64,000 nucleotides of DNA from Paenibacillus turpanensis (GTDB taxonomy: Bacteria > Bacillota > Bacilli > Paenibacillales > YIM-B00363), in contig NZ_WTLI01000005.1 in assembly GCF_011421635.1 (NCBI RefSeq), forward strand, positions 124,001-188,000, read 5' to 3'. The notes under the pieces were generated by a model. The model was not told where the DNA came from, did not search any database, and saw only the letters and a list, made by a program, of their open reading frames with translations. How positions within the stretch are numbered: the first letter of the stretch is position 1; the number at the start of each line of letters is the position of its first letter. Both the position numbers and the translations under genes were made by a program. Below, piece by piece: positions 44,445-53,882 of this stretch.

Positions 44445-45845
44445 TTATTTATTGCTGTCGATAATTTCCTGAACTGCCGTTTTCATGCTGGCAAACGTTG
44501 TTTCCAAATCCTGTGACCCCAAAATCATCAGCTCATATTGTTCATTTAACGCTTTATACACTTCCGCCTGATAGGTGACCGGCGGAATAATTTTTCCGGA
44601 CTTGGAGTTTTTCAGCACATGAATCAAGGAGGCTTTATCCACGTTCTCCGGCTTTTTGGTCCCGCTCAGGATTGAGGTTACAATTTTGTCCAAATCGCCT
44701 TCGGAAACCTTGCTCCAGGACGGAATGTTACGTCCATACTTGGAGAGCCCTTCCGTCGTGTACCAGCGAATAAATTGGTATGCTTCCTTCTTGTGCTTCG
44801 ATTTGGCCGCCACTGCCATGAAATCGGTAGTAACCGGGGTATAGCCGATTTGATCGGAGCTGCTGTTCTTCGGGTAAGGAGCGATCGCAACATGGAAATT
44901 TAAAGGATTCTGCTCCGTCCCTCCCAGCTCGCTGTTCATCCAGCTGCCGATCATGACCATACTGGCGGATTGATTGAAAAATTGCGTGCGGTAGTGCAGC
45001 TTCTGGGAAAGCATATCCGCATAAGGAGTTGCTGAAGCGTCCTCACGCTCCATTTTCAGCCGAAGCTCCAGCGTCTTTTTGAACATCGGATCGTCCAGAT
45101 TAGAGGTGCCGTCGGCTTTTAGAAAATCAGTGTTATCCGCTCGGTTCGCCATGGTGAGCCGCAGAAACTCCATCCAACCGCCGTTTTGCGGGCCATGGAA
45201 ATACGTTCCATACCGCTTCGAAGCCCCTTCTCCTGTGGTCAGAGCTTTAGCATATTGCACAAATTCATCCCACGTCCAATCGGTCGGCACCTTAAGTCCT
45301 GCCGCGTCGAGGTGATCCTTATTCAGCATCACGTACCACGGATTAAATTTACCAGGGAGCGCGAAGTATTCACCATTCAGCAGCGTGTCGATCTTGTACT
45401 CTTCCGAAACCGTAAATCCTTCTTCCTTGATATAAGTTGTGATCGGGGCCACCATGCCGAGTCCAACACGCTGCGCATAGGAAGCCGGATCACTGAACAT
45501 CAAAATATCGAGCTGCTCGCCGGATGCAGCGGCAAGGTCGAGCTTTTGAGTCGCTTCATTCGTATCGCCTTTTTCACTAAGCAGCACGAGCTCGACGTTA
45601 ATATTCGGATGAGCCTCCTTGAAGGCGGCAATCGTCGCATTCCAATTGTATTGCGCTTCGGTGCCGTGTGTATGAAATTTTAGCGTCACCTGTTCTGCGG
45701 CTGCTCCACTGGACTTGGCGCCTCCCTCGCTTGGAGCGGGAGAATTTCCTGAGGCCGGCTCCGTCCCCCCGCCTGAAGTGCAGCCTGCCAATAAACTGAG
45801 CGTCAAGCCGAGTGCAACACAATTGCTCGCAAATTTCTTTTTCAT
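44445..45845 (-). CDS. Uronide ABC transporter binding lipoprotein
   Basis: A 466-residue family 1 solute-binding lipoprotein with lipobox LLAGC near residue 22 and a Ser/Gly/Pro-rich mature start. Family text: LKFHTHGTEAQYNWNATIAAFKEAHPNINVEL, the LDILMFSDPASYAQ strand, LPGKFNPWYVMLNKDHLDAAGL and TDFMAVAAKSKHKKEAYQFIRWY. It binds the imported oligosaccharide and works with the permease pair at 45961-47722. The specificity for uronic-acid oligomers is inferred from the enzymes of the same operon. AGGAGGGG precedes the ATG. Confidence 0.92.
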   Translation of the reverse strand: MKKKFASNCVALGLTLSLLAGCTSGGGTEPASGNSPAPSEGGAKSSGAAAEQVTLKFHTHGTEAQYNWNATIAAFKEAHPNINVELVLLSEKGDTNEATQKLDLAAASGEQLDILMFSDPASYAQRVGLGMVAPITTYIKEEGFTVSEEYKIDTLLNGEYFALPGKFNPWYVMLNKDHLDAAGLKVPTDWTWDEFVQYAKALTTGEGASKRYGTYFHGPQNGGWMEFLRLTMANRADNTDFLKADGTSNLDDPMFKKTLELRLKMEREDASATPYADMLSQKLHYRTQFFNQSASMVMIGSWMNSELGGTEQNPLNFHVAIAPYPKNSSSDQIGYTPVTTDFMAVAAKSKHKKEAYQFIRWYTTEGLSKYGRNIPSWSKVSEGDLDKIVTSILSGTKKPENVDKASLIHVLKNSKSGKIIPPVTYQAEVYKALNEQYELMILGSQDLETTFASMKTAVQEIIDSNK

Positions 45846-45859
45846 TGTACCCCTCCTGT

Positions 45860-45873
45860 TGAAAGCGTTTTAT
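45860..45873. promoter_or_regulatory. Candidate cre site before the binding-protein gene
   Basis: TGAAAGCGTTTTAT matches 10 of 12 fixed positions of the catabolite-responsive element consensus TGWAANCGNTNWCA. It lies next to the ribosome site, so CcpA bound here could block transcript elongation or initiation. Confidence 0.5.
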
Positions 45874-45960
45874 TTATTGGTTACATTGTATCAATTGGAA
45901 AAAGCTTCCGATACGCTTGGATTGACTATTTATAACAACATTTTGACCATATATGCTTCC

Positions 45961-46791
45961 TTACCCCTTAATCCCCCCGGCGGCAATCCCCTCAATGACC
46001 CGTTTTTGTCCAATCACAAACATGACAAGAAGCGGAACGATCGCCGACACAGCCGCGGCCATAATTAAAGCCCAAAACTCCCCATTGATCGAAGTAAACT
46101 TTTGCATCGCAAGCTGGATCGTATAGAGCGAATCCGTCCGCAGAAAAATGAGCGGATTCAAGTAATCGTTCCACGTCCAGATGAAGCGGAGAATCGCATA
46201 AGTGGCGATGGCCGGCTTTACTAACGGAAAGGCAATGGTTGTGAAAATGCGGAAATGTCCGGCACCATCGATTTTGGCCGATTCAATAAACTCATTGTGA
46301 ATGCCCATAAAAAACTGTCTCAGCATAAAGGTACCCAGCACACTAAAGCTGCCAAGGAAGATCAAGCCTACATGGCTGTCAAATAATCCAATCATGCGAT
46401 AAAGAATAAACTGCGGCACTAAAATCGCCTGCTGCGGCACCATAAAGGTAGCAAGCACAATGAAGAACAGCCATTTGCCGGCAGGAAACTGAATTTTTGA
46501 AAAGCCGTAGGCTGCCAATGCGGAAACCAAGCACGACAGGAACGTCGTCGCAACCGTAACCTTCAAGGTATTCCAATAATAAAGCCAGAACGGATGCTTG
46601 CCGAACCACACCTGCTCGTAGTTGCTAAAACCGATCCATTCTGTAGGAATCCATTGAATGGGATAGGAAAACACTTCCCCTTCAAGCTTAAAGGAGGCGG
46701 AAAGCATCCACGCGAACGGCAGCACGAACACAATTCCAAATAGCAGCATAATTACCGTTGTCAGCAGCTTCCGCCATTGAAGTTTGTTCAT
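45961..46791 (-). CDS. Sugar ABC transporter permease, AraQ/YtcP-like
   Basis: A 276-residue permease of the carbohydrate CUT1 family with six helices. The coupling loop is EFIESAKIDGAGHFRIFTTIAFPLVKPAIAT, in which the EAA-type SAKIDGAG motif is clear. Helix one reads TVIMLLFGIVFVLPFAWMLSAS. It forms the channel with the permease encoded directly upstream (one base apart). The ATPase is not encoded here; CUT1 systems of this kind share a common MsmX-like ATPase, a known pattern in Bacillus. Confidence 0.93.
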   Translation of the reverse strand: MNKLQWRKLLTTVIMLLFGIVFVLPFAWMLSASFKLEGEVFSYPIQWIPTEWIGFSNYEQVWFGKHPFWLYYWNTLKVTVATTFLSCLVSALAAYGFSKIQFPAGKWLFFIVLATFMVPQQAILVPQFILYRMIGLFDSHVGLIFLGSFSVLGTFMLRQFFMGIHNEFIESAKIDGAGHFRIFTTIAFPLVKPAIATYAILRFIWTWNDYLNPLIFLRTDSLYTIQLAMQKFTSINGEFWALIMAAAVSAIVPLLVMFVIGQKRVIEGIAAGGIKG

Positions 46792-46792
46792 A

Positions 46793-47722
46793 TCAATAAT
46801 TCACCCACCTCTTCTGTCCGATCCACTGCACCATCGTAACGACAAGCACGCATACGAACAGGAAAATGGCCTGAGCCGATGCATAACCCATTTTTAAATT
46901 AAGAAAAGCCGTGTCATACATGTAATACACCATCACGTTGGTCGAATTGGCCGGTCCTCCCTGCGTAAGCACCACGATGAGCTCAAATACTTTGAACGAA
47001 TAAATAATGCCCGTGATGAGCAGGAAAAAGGTGGTCGGCGAAAGCATCGGCAGCGTAATGCGCCAAAACCGTGTCCATCCGTTTGCCCCGTCAATATCAG
47101 CGGCCTCATAAAGATCCTTCGGAATCGACTGCAGTCCGGCCAAATAAACGATCATGTTGTACCCGATGGAAATCCATACGGAAATCATCATTACGGAAAC
47201 GAGTGCAAAGCTTGGATCAGCGATCCATTTCGGCGGATTCTCGATCCCAACGGAACGTAAAAACTGATTTACGGGACCCATCGACGGGTGAAACAGTACT
47301 CTCCACACGGTGGCAACGGCAACAACGCTGGAGATATATGGGAGGAAATAAATGACTTTAAACAAACCTTTCAGGTACACGTACTTGTTGATCAGAATCG
47401 CTAGGAGCAGTGAAATTGTTAAATAAGCAGGCACAGTCAGCAAAAATACAGCATTGTTGCGAAGCGCTTTCAAAAACTTGCTGTCCTGCAGGAGCCGCTC
47501 GTAATTGTCGAAGCCGATCCATTTGATGCCCTCGATACCCGTAACCATACTCCACTCCGAAAAGCTTAAGAAAATCGCACCGAATATGGGCAACAGCACC
47601 ATAACACCGACACCGATCAGCATGGGACTGACAAAAAGCCAGCCCGCAAGCGACTCCTTCCGCTGTATGCCGCTCATTCGCCTCCTTCGCGTAAGCCTAT
47701 GAGTTTCCGCAACCGGTTGCAC
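46793..47722 (-). CDS. Sugar ABC transporter permease, LacF/UgpA-like
   Basis: A permease of about 309 residues, CUT1 family, six helices: GWLFVSPMLIGVGVMVLLPIFGAIFLSFSEW at the first helix and the coupling loop DLYEAADIDGANGWTRFWRITLPML. The frame opens at a GTG at 47731, but that codon lies inside AGAGGTGATC, a near-perfect ribosome site, so the GTG at 47722 is the likely start. It is the first gene of the uronide operon as seen in the window. Confidence 0.92.
   Translation of the reverse strand: MQPVAETHRLTRRRRMSGIQRKESLAGWLFVSPMLIGVGVMVLLPIFGAIFLSFSEWSMVTGIEGIKWIGFDNYERLLQDSKFLKALRNNAVFLLTVPAYLTISLLLAILINKYVYLKGLFKVIYFLPYISSVVAVATVWRVLFHPSMGPVNQFLRSVGIENPPKWIADPSFALVSVMMISVWISIGYNMIVYLAGLQSIPKDLYEAADIDGANGWTRFWRITLPMLSPTTFFLLITGIIYSFKVFELIVVLTQGGPANSTNVMVYYMYDTAFLNLKMGYASAQAIFLFVCVLVVTMVQWIGQKRWVNY
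47709..47720. promoter_or_regulatory. GCAACCGGTTGC palindrome at the operon start
   Basis: A perfect 12-base palindrome inside the first codons of the leading permease gene; extended to TGCAACCGGTTGCG it resembles a LacI/GalR or cre-type operator core. A related half (TGCAACCG) recurs about 75 bases upstream. Coding constraint could also explain it. Confidence 0.3.
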
Positions 47723-47837
47723 AGGGATCACCTCTTTTCGTTTTTGATTTCATCCATTGAGTTAATTGTATTAAAAAGATCGGCTGCAACCGTAACGCTA
47801 TCTTGATCAATTCCAAACTATTTTGACTTCATCGGCA

Positions 47838-47866
47838 AAGAAAAAAAGCTTGATTTCTCAAGCTTC
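47838..47866 (-). terminator. Terminator of the ABC-2 exporter operon
   Basis: AAGCTTGA pairs perfectly with TCAAGCTT around a four-base loop, then TTTTTT on the minus strand. It ends the 47955-49555 operon before the sugar operon begins. Confidence 0.92.
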
Positions 47867-47954
47867 TCGAACAACTAATGGATCTAGGGCTTACTTCAAA
47901 ATCTCGGTTAATGTTTTGGAACGGTGCTCCAGCTTTCCCGCCATTCCCAAAATT

Positions 47955-48866
47955 CTATCGCTGCACTTCCAAAAACATCTCTTCCAAGGTTGGCTCTTCC
48001 ACATCGACACGGAAGATGTCGATTTTCATTTGGTTTAAGGCGCGAACCATCATCGCAATTTTTTTCTCCTCATTGACGGAAATATGAAGGTAGGCATCCG
48101 TCATAGACAAATCCTCTCCAAGCGATTCCAGAAACTGCCGCAGATTAGCCAGCTCCGAATTAGGGATTGGCGAGTGCTTGATCCGAACCGAGATGCTTGA
48201 ACGATAAAACGCCCGTAATTCTTCGATCGTGCCGATCCTGATGATCTGGCCCTCTTTCATAATGGCAATGGTCGTACACAGCTTTTCTACCTCATCTAAA
48301 TTGTGTGAGGTCATGAAAATGGTGATTCCCTGCTTCTGCAGCTCTCTGATCAAGTGCTGCACTTCAATCACCGATTCGGCGTCAAGCCCTGAAGTCGGTT
48401 CATCAAGAAAAATCAGCTCAGGCTCATGAATGAGTGCCTGTGCAATGCCAAGCTTCTTTTTCATGCCAAATGAAAAGGAACCGGATTTTTTGTTCGCATG
48501 AGCCTCCAGGCCCACTCTTCTCAGCACCTGCATGCATTTGTCTCTTCCCGCTGGCTTCCCAGAGAGAGCGGAGAAATATTTAAGATGCTCAAGTGCCGTT
48601 AGCGAGCTGTAAAAGGTGGAGTAATCCGGCATAACGCCGATTCTCCGCTTGATTTCATCACTGGCTCCGTCTCCGCCTAATAACGAATAACTTCCGTAGG
48701 TCGGTCTAATGATCCCGGTAAGCATATTGATAAACGTCGATTTCCCGGCTCCGTTGCGTCCTAGAAATCCGAAGATTTCACCCGTTTTTACAGTCAAATT
48801 GATCCCTTTTACAACCTGTACGGATCCAAAGGTTTTGGCCAGCTGCTTCGTTTCGATTGCAATCAT
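47955..48866 (-). CDS. ABC-2 exporter ATPase (BcrA/CcmA-like)
   Basis: A 303-residue ATPase: Walker A GRNGAGKSTFINMLTG, signature SFSFGMKKKLGIAQAL (F-S-F-G variant), Walker B IFLDEPTSGLD, H-loop TSHNLDE. A C-terminal extension of about 80 residues follows, as in bacitracin- or lantibiotic-type exporters. It drives the permease encoded upstream; the ATG overlaps that gene's stop. Function may be export of an antimicrobial or of a membrane-active compound. Confidence 0.92.
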   Translation of the reverse strand: MIAIETKQLAKTFGSVQVVKGINLTVKTGEIFGFLGRNGAGKSTFINMLTGIIRPTYGSYSLLGGDGASDEIKRRIGVMPDYSTFYSSLTALEHLKYFSALSGKPAGRDKCMQVLRRVGLEAHANKKSGSFSFGMKKKLGIAQALIHEPELIFLDEPTSGLDAESVIEVQHLIRELQKQGITIFMTSHNLDEVEKLCTTIAIMKEGQIIRIGTIEELRAFYRSSISVRIKHSPIPNSELANLRQFLESLGEDLSMTDAYLHISVNEEKKIAMMVRALNQMKIDIFRVDVEEPTLEEMFLEVQR

Positions 48867-49555
48867 TAGAAATCCCTCCTATGAAAAACGAGCTGTGCCG
48901 CTCCAAGCATCAGTCCCGCCAATACGATGATGACCAGAAAGCTGTAATCGTCGCGCATTAAATAGTAGTACGGCATTACGTATTTGATCCAGCTAAGCCA
49001 CATATTTGAAGTGTAATTTAGCCAAAAGCCAAAGCCGGGCAGCGATAAGCCGATCACGACCCCTATAAACATCGTTATACTTGGCTTCGGAATCAGAACG
49101 GATAACAAAACAGTTAAAGCGATATAATACGTAACCGTGCTTAAGGTTTGCGAATAAATGAAGAAGTCGAGCTTGCGGGAGTAAATGCTCACGAGCAGAA
49201 ACGAGATCGTTATGCTCGCCAGCCAGAACAGCCAAACCCCAACAAATTTACCTCCCAAAATCGAAAATCTTGAGGTCCTAGTCACCAAAAAACGAATGGT
49301 TCGGTCATGCGTTTCCCGGTTCACGCAATCATGCGATAAAGCCATAACAAACAATTGTCCTAAAAACAGGATGAGCGCTAGCAAGCCCGTCGCATGAACG
49401 TTTTCTGCATCTTTTCCGGTAAGCTCCAGCTCCGACAACAAAAAATGGGCAAATTTTGCGGAGTAATAAGAGGTGAGAAATAAAATGGCGATCAAAATGA
49501 TCGATTTCACTCCCTTAAACAACCCGAAAAATTCTCTTCTACTAATGACAAACAT
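48866..49555 (-). CDS. ABC-2 exporter permease
   Basis: A 229-residue membrane protein with six helices and a short cytosolic loop (HDCVNRETHDRTIRFLVTRTSRFSILGGKFVGVWLFW), typical for ABC-2 permeases of the BcrB/NatB type. It is the first gene of a two-gene operon and lies divergent from the two-component genes at 49731, with 175 bases between. AAGGGAG precedes the ATG. Substrate unknown. Confidence 0.85.
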   Translation of the reverse strand: MFVISRREFFGLFKGVKSIILIAILFLTSYYSAKFAHFLLSELELTGKDAENVHATGLLALILFLGQLFVMALSHDCVNRETHDRTIRFLVTRTSRFSILGGKFVGVWLFWLASITISFLLVSIYSRKLDFFIYSQTLSTVTYYIALTVLLSVLIPKPSITMFIGVVIGLSLPGFGFWLNYTSNMWLSWIKYVMPYYYLMRDDYSFLVIIVLAGLMLGAAQLVFHRRDF

Positions 49556-49730
49556 TCAAAGTTAGCTCCCTTCGCTTTCTTACTCATTTTGTTTCTTTCT
49601 TTACACAGTATAGCTCGCCTTGCTTAAGCGCCGCGAAACGCTACCTTATTTTTATCTTAATTTTGTTAAAAATTAGGATTCTAAATGCTATGATGAGTGT
49701 ACCAAAAATGAAGAATGGGAGAAAAACCTG

Positions 49731-50447
49731 ATGCAGGATGCACAGCTTCTGCTGATCGACGATGAACAGGCGATCCTTCATATGTTGACAGCAATATTAC
49801 GAAAAGAACATTTTACATCCATCGATACGGCCACCACCGCGGAGCAAGCATTAGCTTTATGCCGTACGAAGCGCTATGATCTCATCTTCCTCGATGTGAT
49901 GCTGCCCGACCGCAACGGCTTTGAAATTTGCCCTTTTATACGGGAAACGACCGACGCGCCTATATTTTTCTTAACGGCCCGTTCATCGGATTTAGATAAG
50001 CTTTCCGGCTTTGCCTTGGGTGCCGATGATTACATTACGAAACCCTTTAACCCGCTGGAGGTTGTAGCCAGAGTGAAAGCGCATCTTCGCCGCCACACGG
50101 CCTCCACGAATCATTCGAATCAAGCTGTTTATCAATTTGGTCATATTCAGCTTGATCCCGCATCCGGTGAAGTTGCCGTAAGGGGAAAACCGGTCGTACT
50201 GCCTGCGATGGTGTACCAGCTTCTCCTCTTCTTCTGTAAGCATCCGAACCAATTATTCAGCAAAAGCCAGTTGTATGAAAAAGTTTGGGGAGATCTGTAC
50301 TTTGGCGAGGACAATACCGTTATGGTTCACATTCGTAAGCTTCGGGAAAAAATAGAGGAAGATCCCAGCAACCCGCAGTTTATCGTAACTGTTCGAGGCT
50401 TAGGCTATAAATTTGTACCCCAAGGTGGCAGCCATGAACGTGCATAG
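49731..50447 (+). CDS. OmpR-type response regulator
   Basis: A 238-residue regulator with REC domain (LLIDDEQAILHML, phospho-aspartate in YDLIFLDVMLPDRNGF, K in YITKPFNPLEV) and a C-terminal winged helix (YQLLLFFCKHPNQLFSKSQLYEKVWG, then VHIRKLREKIEEDPSNPQFIVTVRGLGYKF). It is co-transcribed with the kinase that follows (overlap of 14 bases) and probably controls the divergent ABC-2 exporter, a common arrangement for defence against cell-envelope antibiotics. Confidence 0.95.
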   Translation: MQDAQLLLIDDEQAILHMLTAILRKEHFTSIDTATTAEQALALCRTKRYDLIFLDVMLPDRNGFEICPFIRETTDAPIFFLTARSSDLDKLSGFALGADDYITKPFNPLEVVARVKAHLRRHTASTNHSNQAVYQFGHIQLDPASGEVAVRGKPVVLPAMVYQLLLFFCKHPNQLFSKSQLYEKVWGDLYFGEDNTVMVHIRKLREKIEEDPSNPQFIVTVRGLGYKFVPQGGSHERA

Positions 50448-52221
50448 ACGCTTTATCATCCAGTTTTTCATGCAAATGACCTTGGTTTTCATTATTTTGA
50501 TCGTTTTAATAACGGCCTGCTTTGCTATCATCGGTTATTCCACAATGAAGGATAAAATAACTCAGGATTTATCCTTTTCCGATGCTTATTATTTTGAGGA
50601 GCGAATGGATATTCGAGGTGAAGAGGTCGTATTCGATGAGACACTAAAGGAAACCGTCTTGAATCAACAAGGGTGGCTTCTTTTGGTTACCTATGATGGG
50701 GTTATGGTCGGTTCTTTTAACGCTCCCGAAGCTCTTTCTTCTTCCATCACAAAGAGCTGGCTTACCTCAGTGCTGCTGGGAAGCCGTCAACCTATAGAAC
50801 CGATCCAATACGCCCATTGGGAGGTTCAGGACGACAGCGATTCCCAGTCATATATCCTTTTATATGGAAAAACGGATCCTCTCACCTTGTTAGTCCAAAC
50901 CGTTACTCGCGAGGTGGATTGGGAGCGCCAAAAGCTTCGGCTTTCTCCAGCTTCTGTACAACAGCTTGTCGAGCATCAAGGCTGGGCCCAGCTGCTCGAT
51001 TCGAAGGGTCAGGTTATGGATTCCATACGTGCGGATGGACAACCCACTGCCTACGGGTTGAAGGATGTCCTATCGCTGACCGGCGATGGAGTGAAGCCGT
51101 CCGCAGCGGCATATTGGGATGAAACTACCGGTCAGACGGTGCTCGTCGGCACTGCGTTATCGAAGCTATCCTTGGCACAGGAGGCCCAGCTCACGCAAGC
51201 AGTCAGCCAAAAGATGATGATGGTGCTAGGCCTGTTTATCCTTCTGCTGATGGGAGGAACCATATGGTATGCGCGGAAATTCGGACTTCCGTTGTTATCT
51301 CTCATGAAATGGATTCAAACGCTTGGCAATGGGGTGTATGATCTGCCGTATGATTCGCACGGCCGCCCTGTGTTGACCGGAAGAAACGGAAAGCTAAAAC
51401 GAAGGTACCGGCTTTATAAGGATCTGATTGCCACGTTGACCCAATTAACGGAAACGCTGCGCAGCAACGAGAGTGACCGGTTCCAGGCCGCAAAAACCCG
51501 AGAAGAATGGATTACGGGCATTTCTCACGATTTAAAGACGCCGCTTTCCTCGATTTCCGGTTACGCGCAGATGCTCGAGTCGGCGGACTATACGTGGTCT
51601 GTGGAGGAAACTAGAGAATTCGCGGCAACCATTGCCGAGAAATCAAAGTATATGATGGAATTGCTGGAGGATTTGACGTTAACGTATCAGCTGAAAAATC
51701 ATGCGCTGCCTCATGAACGCGAATCGATTGAGTTGAACGAATTTATACGGCGGACGGTCATCCAATTTGTTAACGATCCGGCTAATAGTGAAATGCGTTT
51801 TGTGTTTCAGCCTCATGATGGAGATGCCTGGGCATCTGTTGATCCGAAGTGGTTTCAGCGAATCATGAATAATCTAATCGCAAATGCGATAAAGCATAAT
51901 CCGCTCGGGACCTCGATTACGGTATCTGTAGCGTCTATCGAAACGTACTTATTAAGCATATCCGTCGCTGACGATGGCAAAGGGATGGATCAGGAAACGC
52001 AGGATAAGCTGTTCCAGCGCTATTACCGCGGTACCAACACAGGTGAAACCGAGAGCGGCAGCGGACTCGGTATGGCGATTACGAAGCAGCTGGTGCAGCT
52101 GCATGGAGGCTCGATCCAAGTCAAGAGCGCTCCAAACGAAGGAACAGCCATCCGAATCCTGCTGCCGGTTGAACCGAGTTTGCATCGGATTAACGAGAAT
52201 CCGCATCAATCTTCCGAATAG
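50434..52221 (+). CDS. Sensor histidine kinase
   Basis: A 595-residue kinase: helix near residues 10-35 (TLVFIILIVLITACFAIIGY), an extracellular part of about 240 residues, a second helix (MMMVLGLFILLLMGGTIWYA), HAMP-like linker, HisKA domain with the phospho-histidine in WITGISHDLKTPLSSISGYAQML, and HATPase (NNLIANAIKHN, DDGKGM, SGLGMAITKQLV). The large extracellular part differs from the short-loop BceS sensors, so direct ligand sensing is possible. The ATG at 50434 follows AAGGTGG by five bases and lies inside the regulator gene. Confidence 0.93.
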   Translation: MNVHRRFIIQFFMQMTLVFIILIVLITACFAIIGYSTMKDKITQDLSFSDAYYFEERMDIRGEEVVFDETLKETVLNQQGWLLLVTYDGVMVGSFNAPEALSSSITKSWLTSVLLGSRQPIEPIQYAHWEVQDDSDSQSYILLYGKTDPLTLLVQTVTREVDWERQKLRLSPASVQQLVEHQGWAQLLDSKGQVMDSIRADGQPTAYGLKDVLSLTGDGVKPSAAAYWDETTGQTVLVGTALSKLSLAQEAQLTQAVSQKMMMVLGLFILLLMGGTIWYARKFGLPLLSLMKWIQTLGNGVYDLPYDSHGRPVLTGRNGKLKRRYRLYKDLIATLTQLTETLRSNESDRFQAAKTREEWITGISHDLKTPLSSISGYAQMLESADYTWSVEETREFAATIAEKSKYMMELLEDLTLTYQLKNHALPHERESIELNEFIRRTVIQFVNDPANSEMRFVFQPHDGDAWASVDPKWFQRIMNNLIANAIKHNPLGTSITVSVASIETYLLSISVADDGKGMDQETQDKLFQRYYRGTNTGETESGSGLGMAITKQLVQLHGGSIQVKSAPNEGTAIRILLPVEPSLHRINENPHQSSE

Positions 52222-52335
52222 CGTCAACAACCGCTTGCTGAGCTCAAAAGCGGCCGGAGCAAAAGCAAGCGTGTCCTCTCGGTTCGCTTTCAGCTGTCCC
52301 GGGCGCAGCCAAACTGCATGCAGGGCTTCACGGTA

Positions 52336-52367
52336 GCAAAAAAGCCCCGTTCCACAGAACGAAGCTT
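52336..52367 (-). terminator. Terminator of the MATE gene
   Basis: AAGCTTCGTTC pairs with GAACGGGGCTT (two G-U pairs) around a four-base loop, then TTTTTT on the minus strand. It lies within and just after the end of the MATE gene region and separates it from the converging kinase gene. Confidence 0.8.
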
Positions 52368-52373
52368 CACTGG

Positions 52374-53711
52374 CTAAATCGCTTTTATTTTTGACAGGTA
52401 GTACCATAAGGTAATGGAACGAACGAGACTAAAGGCAATATAAGCAAACCAAAGTCCATGATTACCAAGCCAAGACGACGTGGAGTAAAGAATAAGTACA
52501 AACACGAGCATGGAGATCACCATAGAGTTACGAGTCGGCACCGAATCTGTTGCCCCATTAAATATTCCCGCAAGCATCAGCCCCCAAAAAATAACGATGG
52601 GAAATATTAAAAGCCAAATCGAATACTGCCCGGCAAGCTCGCTGACCATTACGGATTCCGTAAACAACGAAAGTAAGCTGCGATGGAACACGACAAGAGC
52701 AATTGTTATGACCAGCGCCGCTGCGAAGGACCATACTGCACCAAGCTTTATAGTATGCCGAAGCAAAAGTTCGCTTCGCTGCCCGTACGCCTTGCCCACC
52801 CAAATGCTGCCGGCGTTTGCAAACCCGTCGAAGATATAGGAGATCAAGAGTGCGATTTGCATTAATATCGCATTCGCAGCTAAGACATCATCCCCCTGCC
52901 CTGCTCCGGCCGAGGTAAACAAGCCGAGGACGAGCAGCAAACAGCAGGTACGTAAAAACATATCGCGGTTCACGCTCAGCATTTCCAGAAAGCGTTTGGA
53001 ATCATATAAGCTGCTCCACGTTTTAGGAATACGGCTAATGTGAAGCCAAACGGCAATGGCCCCGATCAGAAAGACAAGAGCTTCCGACGCCAAGGTCGCC
53101 CATGCAACTCCTTCTACCCCCATGTCAAGTCCGAGTACGAAAACAAAATCCAAAACAATATTCATTCCGTTCAGCAGCAGCTGCATCCACATCGCAAGCT
53201 TTACCTTCGACCGTCCGATCAGCCATCCGTAAACCGCGTAGTTGGCCAGTGACAGCGGTGCTCCCCATATGCGAATAGCGTAGTACTGTTCGACTAGTGC
53301 AGCCACTTCATCTGAGGGATGAATAAAGAATAGAGCCCCTTGTAAAATAGGCTTGTGCAGCAAAAGAAACACCAATCCGAATCCGAGGCCCAACAAAAAC
53401 GGCCGAACAAAAGCCATAACAAGCTCGTTGGAATCCCCGGCGCCGTCCGCTTGTGCGGTAAACCCTGACGTGCTTACCCGAAGAAATCCGAGAATCCAGT
53501 ACAAGTAGTTAAAAATGAGCGCCCCCACGGCAACTGCCCCAATATAAACCGGGTCCTTCAGCTGGCCGACGACGGCTGTATCCACGGCTCCAAGCAATGG
53601 CGTAGACAAGGCGGATAAAATGAGTGGAATCGAAAGAAGGAGAAAGGCTTTATGGGAGTGCATGGAACCCAGAGCATTCCCCTGATGTGCGGAAACGGAC
53701 GGTAAACTCAT
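52374..53711 (-). CDS. MATE-family efflux transporter (DinF-like)
   Basis: A 445-residue membrane protein with 12 helices in two homologous halves. The first helix region reads LLLSIPLILSALSTPLLGAVDTAVVGQL, a hallmark of the DinF branch of MATE transporters; YLYWILGFLRVSTSGFTAQA is the second. DinF-type members export drugs or oxidants in exchange for sodium or protons. The start at 53711 has a weak site; an in-frame ATG at 53663 (MHSHKAF) is an alternative and would remove the non-conserved first 16 residues. Confidence 0.93.
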   Translation of the reverse strand: MSLPSVSAHQGNALGSMHSHKAFLLLSIPLILSALSTPLLGAVDTAVVGQLKDPVYIGAVAVGALIFNYLYWILGFLRVSTSGFTAQADGAGDSNELVMAFVRPFLLGLGFGLVFLLLHKPILQGALFFIHPSDEVAALVEQYYAIRIWGAPLSLANYAVYGWLIGRSKVKLAMWMQLLLNGMNIVLDFVFVLGLDMGVEGVAWATLASEALVFLIGAIAVWLHISRIPKTWSSLYDSKRFLEMLSVNRDMFLRTCCLLLVLGLFTSAGAGQGDDVLAANAILMQIALLISYIFDGFANAGSIWVGKAYGQRSELLLRHTIKLGAVWSFAAALVITIALVVFHRSLLSLFTESVMVSELAGQYSIWLLIFPIVIFWGLMLAGIFNGATDSVPTRNSMVISMLVFVLILYSTSSWLGNHGLWFAYIAFSLVRSITLWYYLSKIKAI

Positions 53712-53842
53712 AGTATCAAAATCACTCGCTTTTAAAAGTAATAGTTACGATTAATTGGACTCTCAATTTATAGCAAGAACCATTCGAAGCGTCAACTGTT
53801 TTTTAGTTTGCATAGCGTAAATGGTGCTCGCGACACAAAAAA

Positions 53843-53871
53843 ATCGGCCCATGAGGGCCGACGCTGCAATG
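53843..53871 (-). terminator. Terminator of the YiiM-like MOSC gene
   Basis: TCGGCCC pairs with GGGCCGA around a four-base loop, then TTTTTTT on the minus strand, 12 bases after the stop codon. Confidence 0.93.
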
Positions 53872-53882
53872 TTATTATTCTA

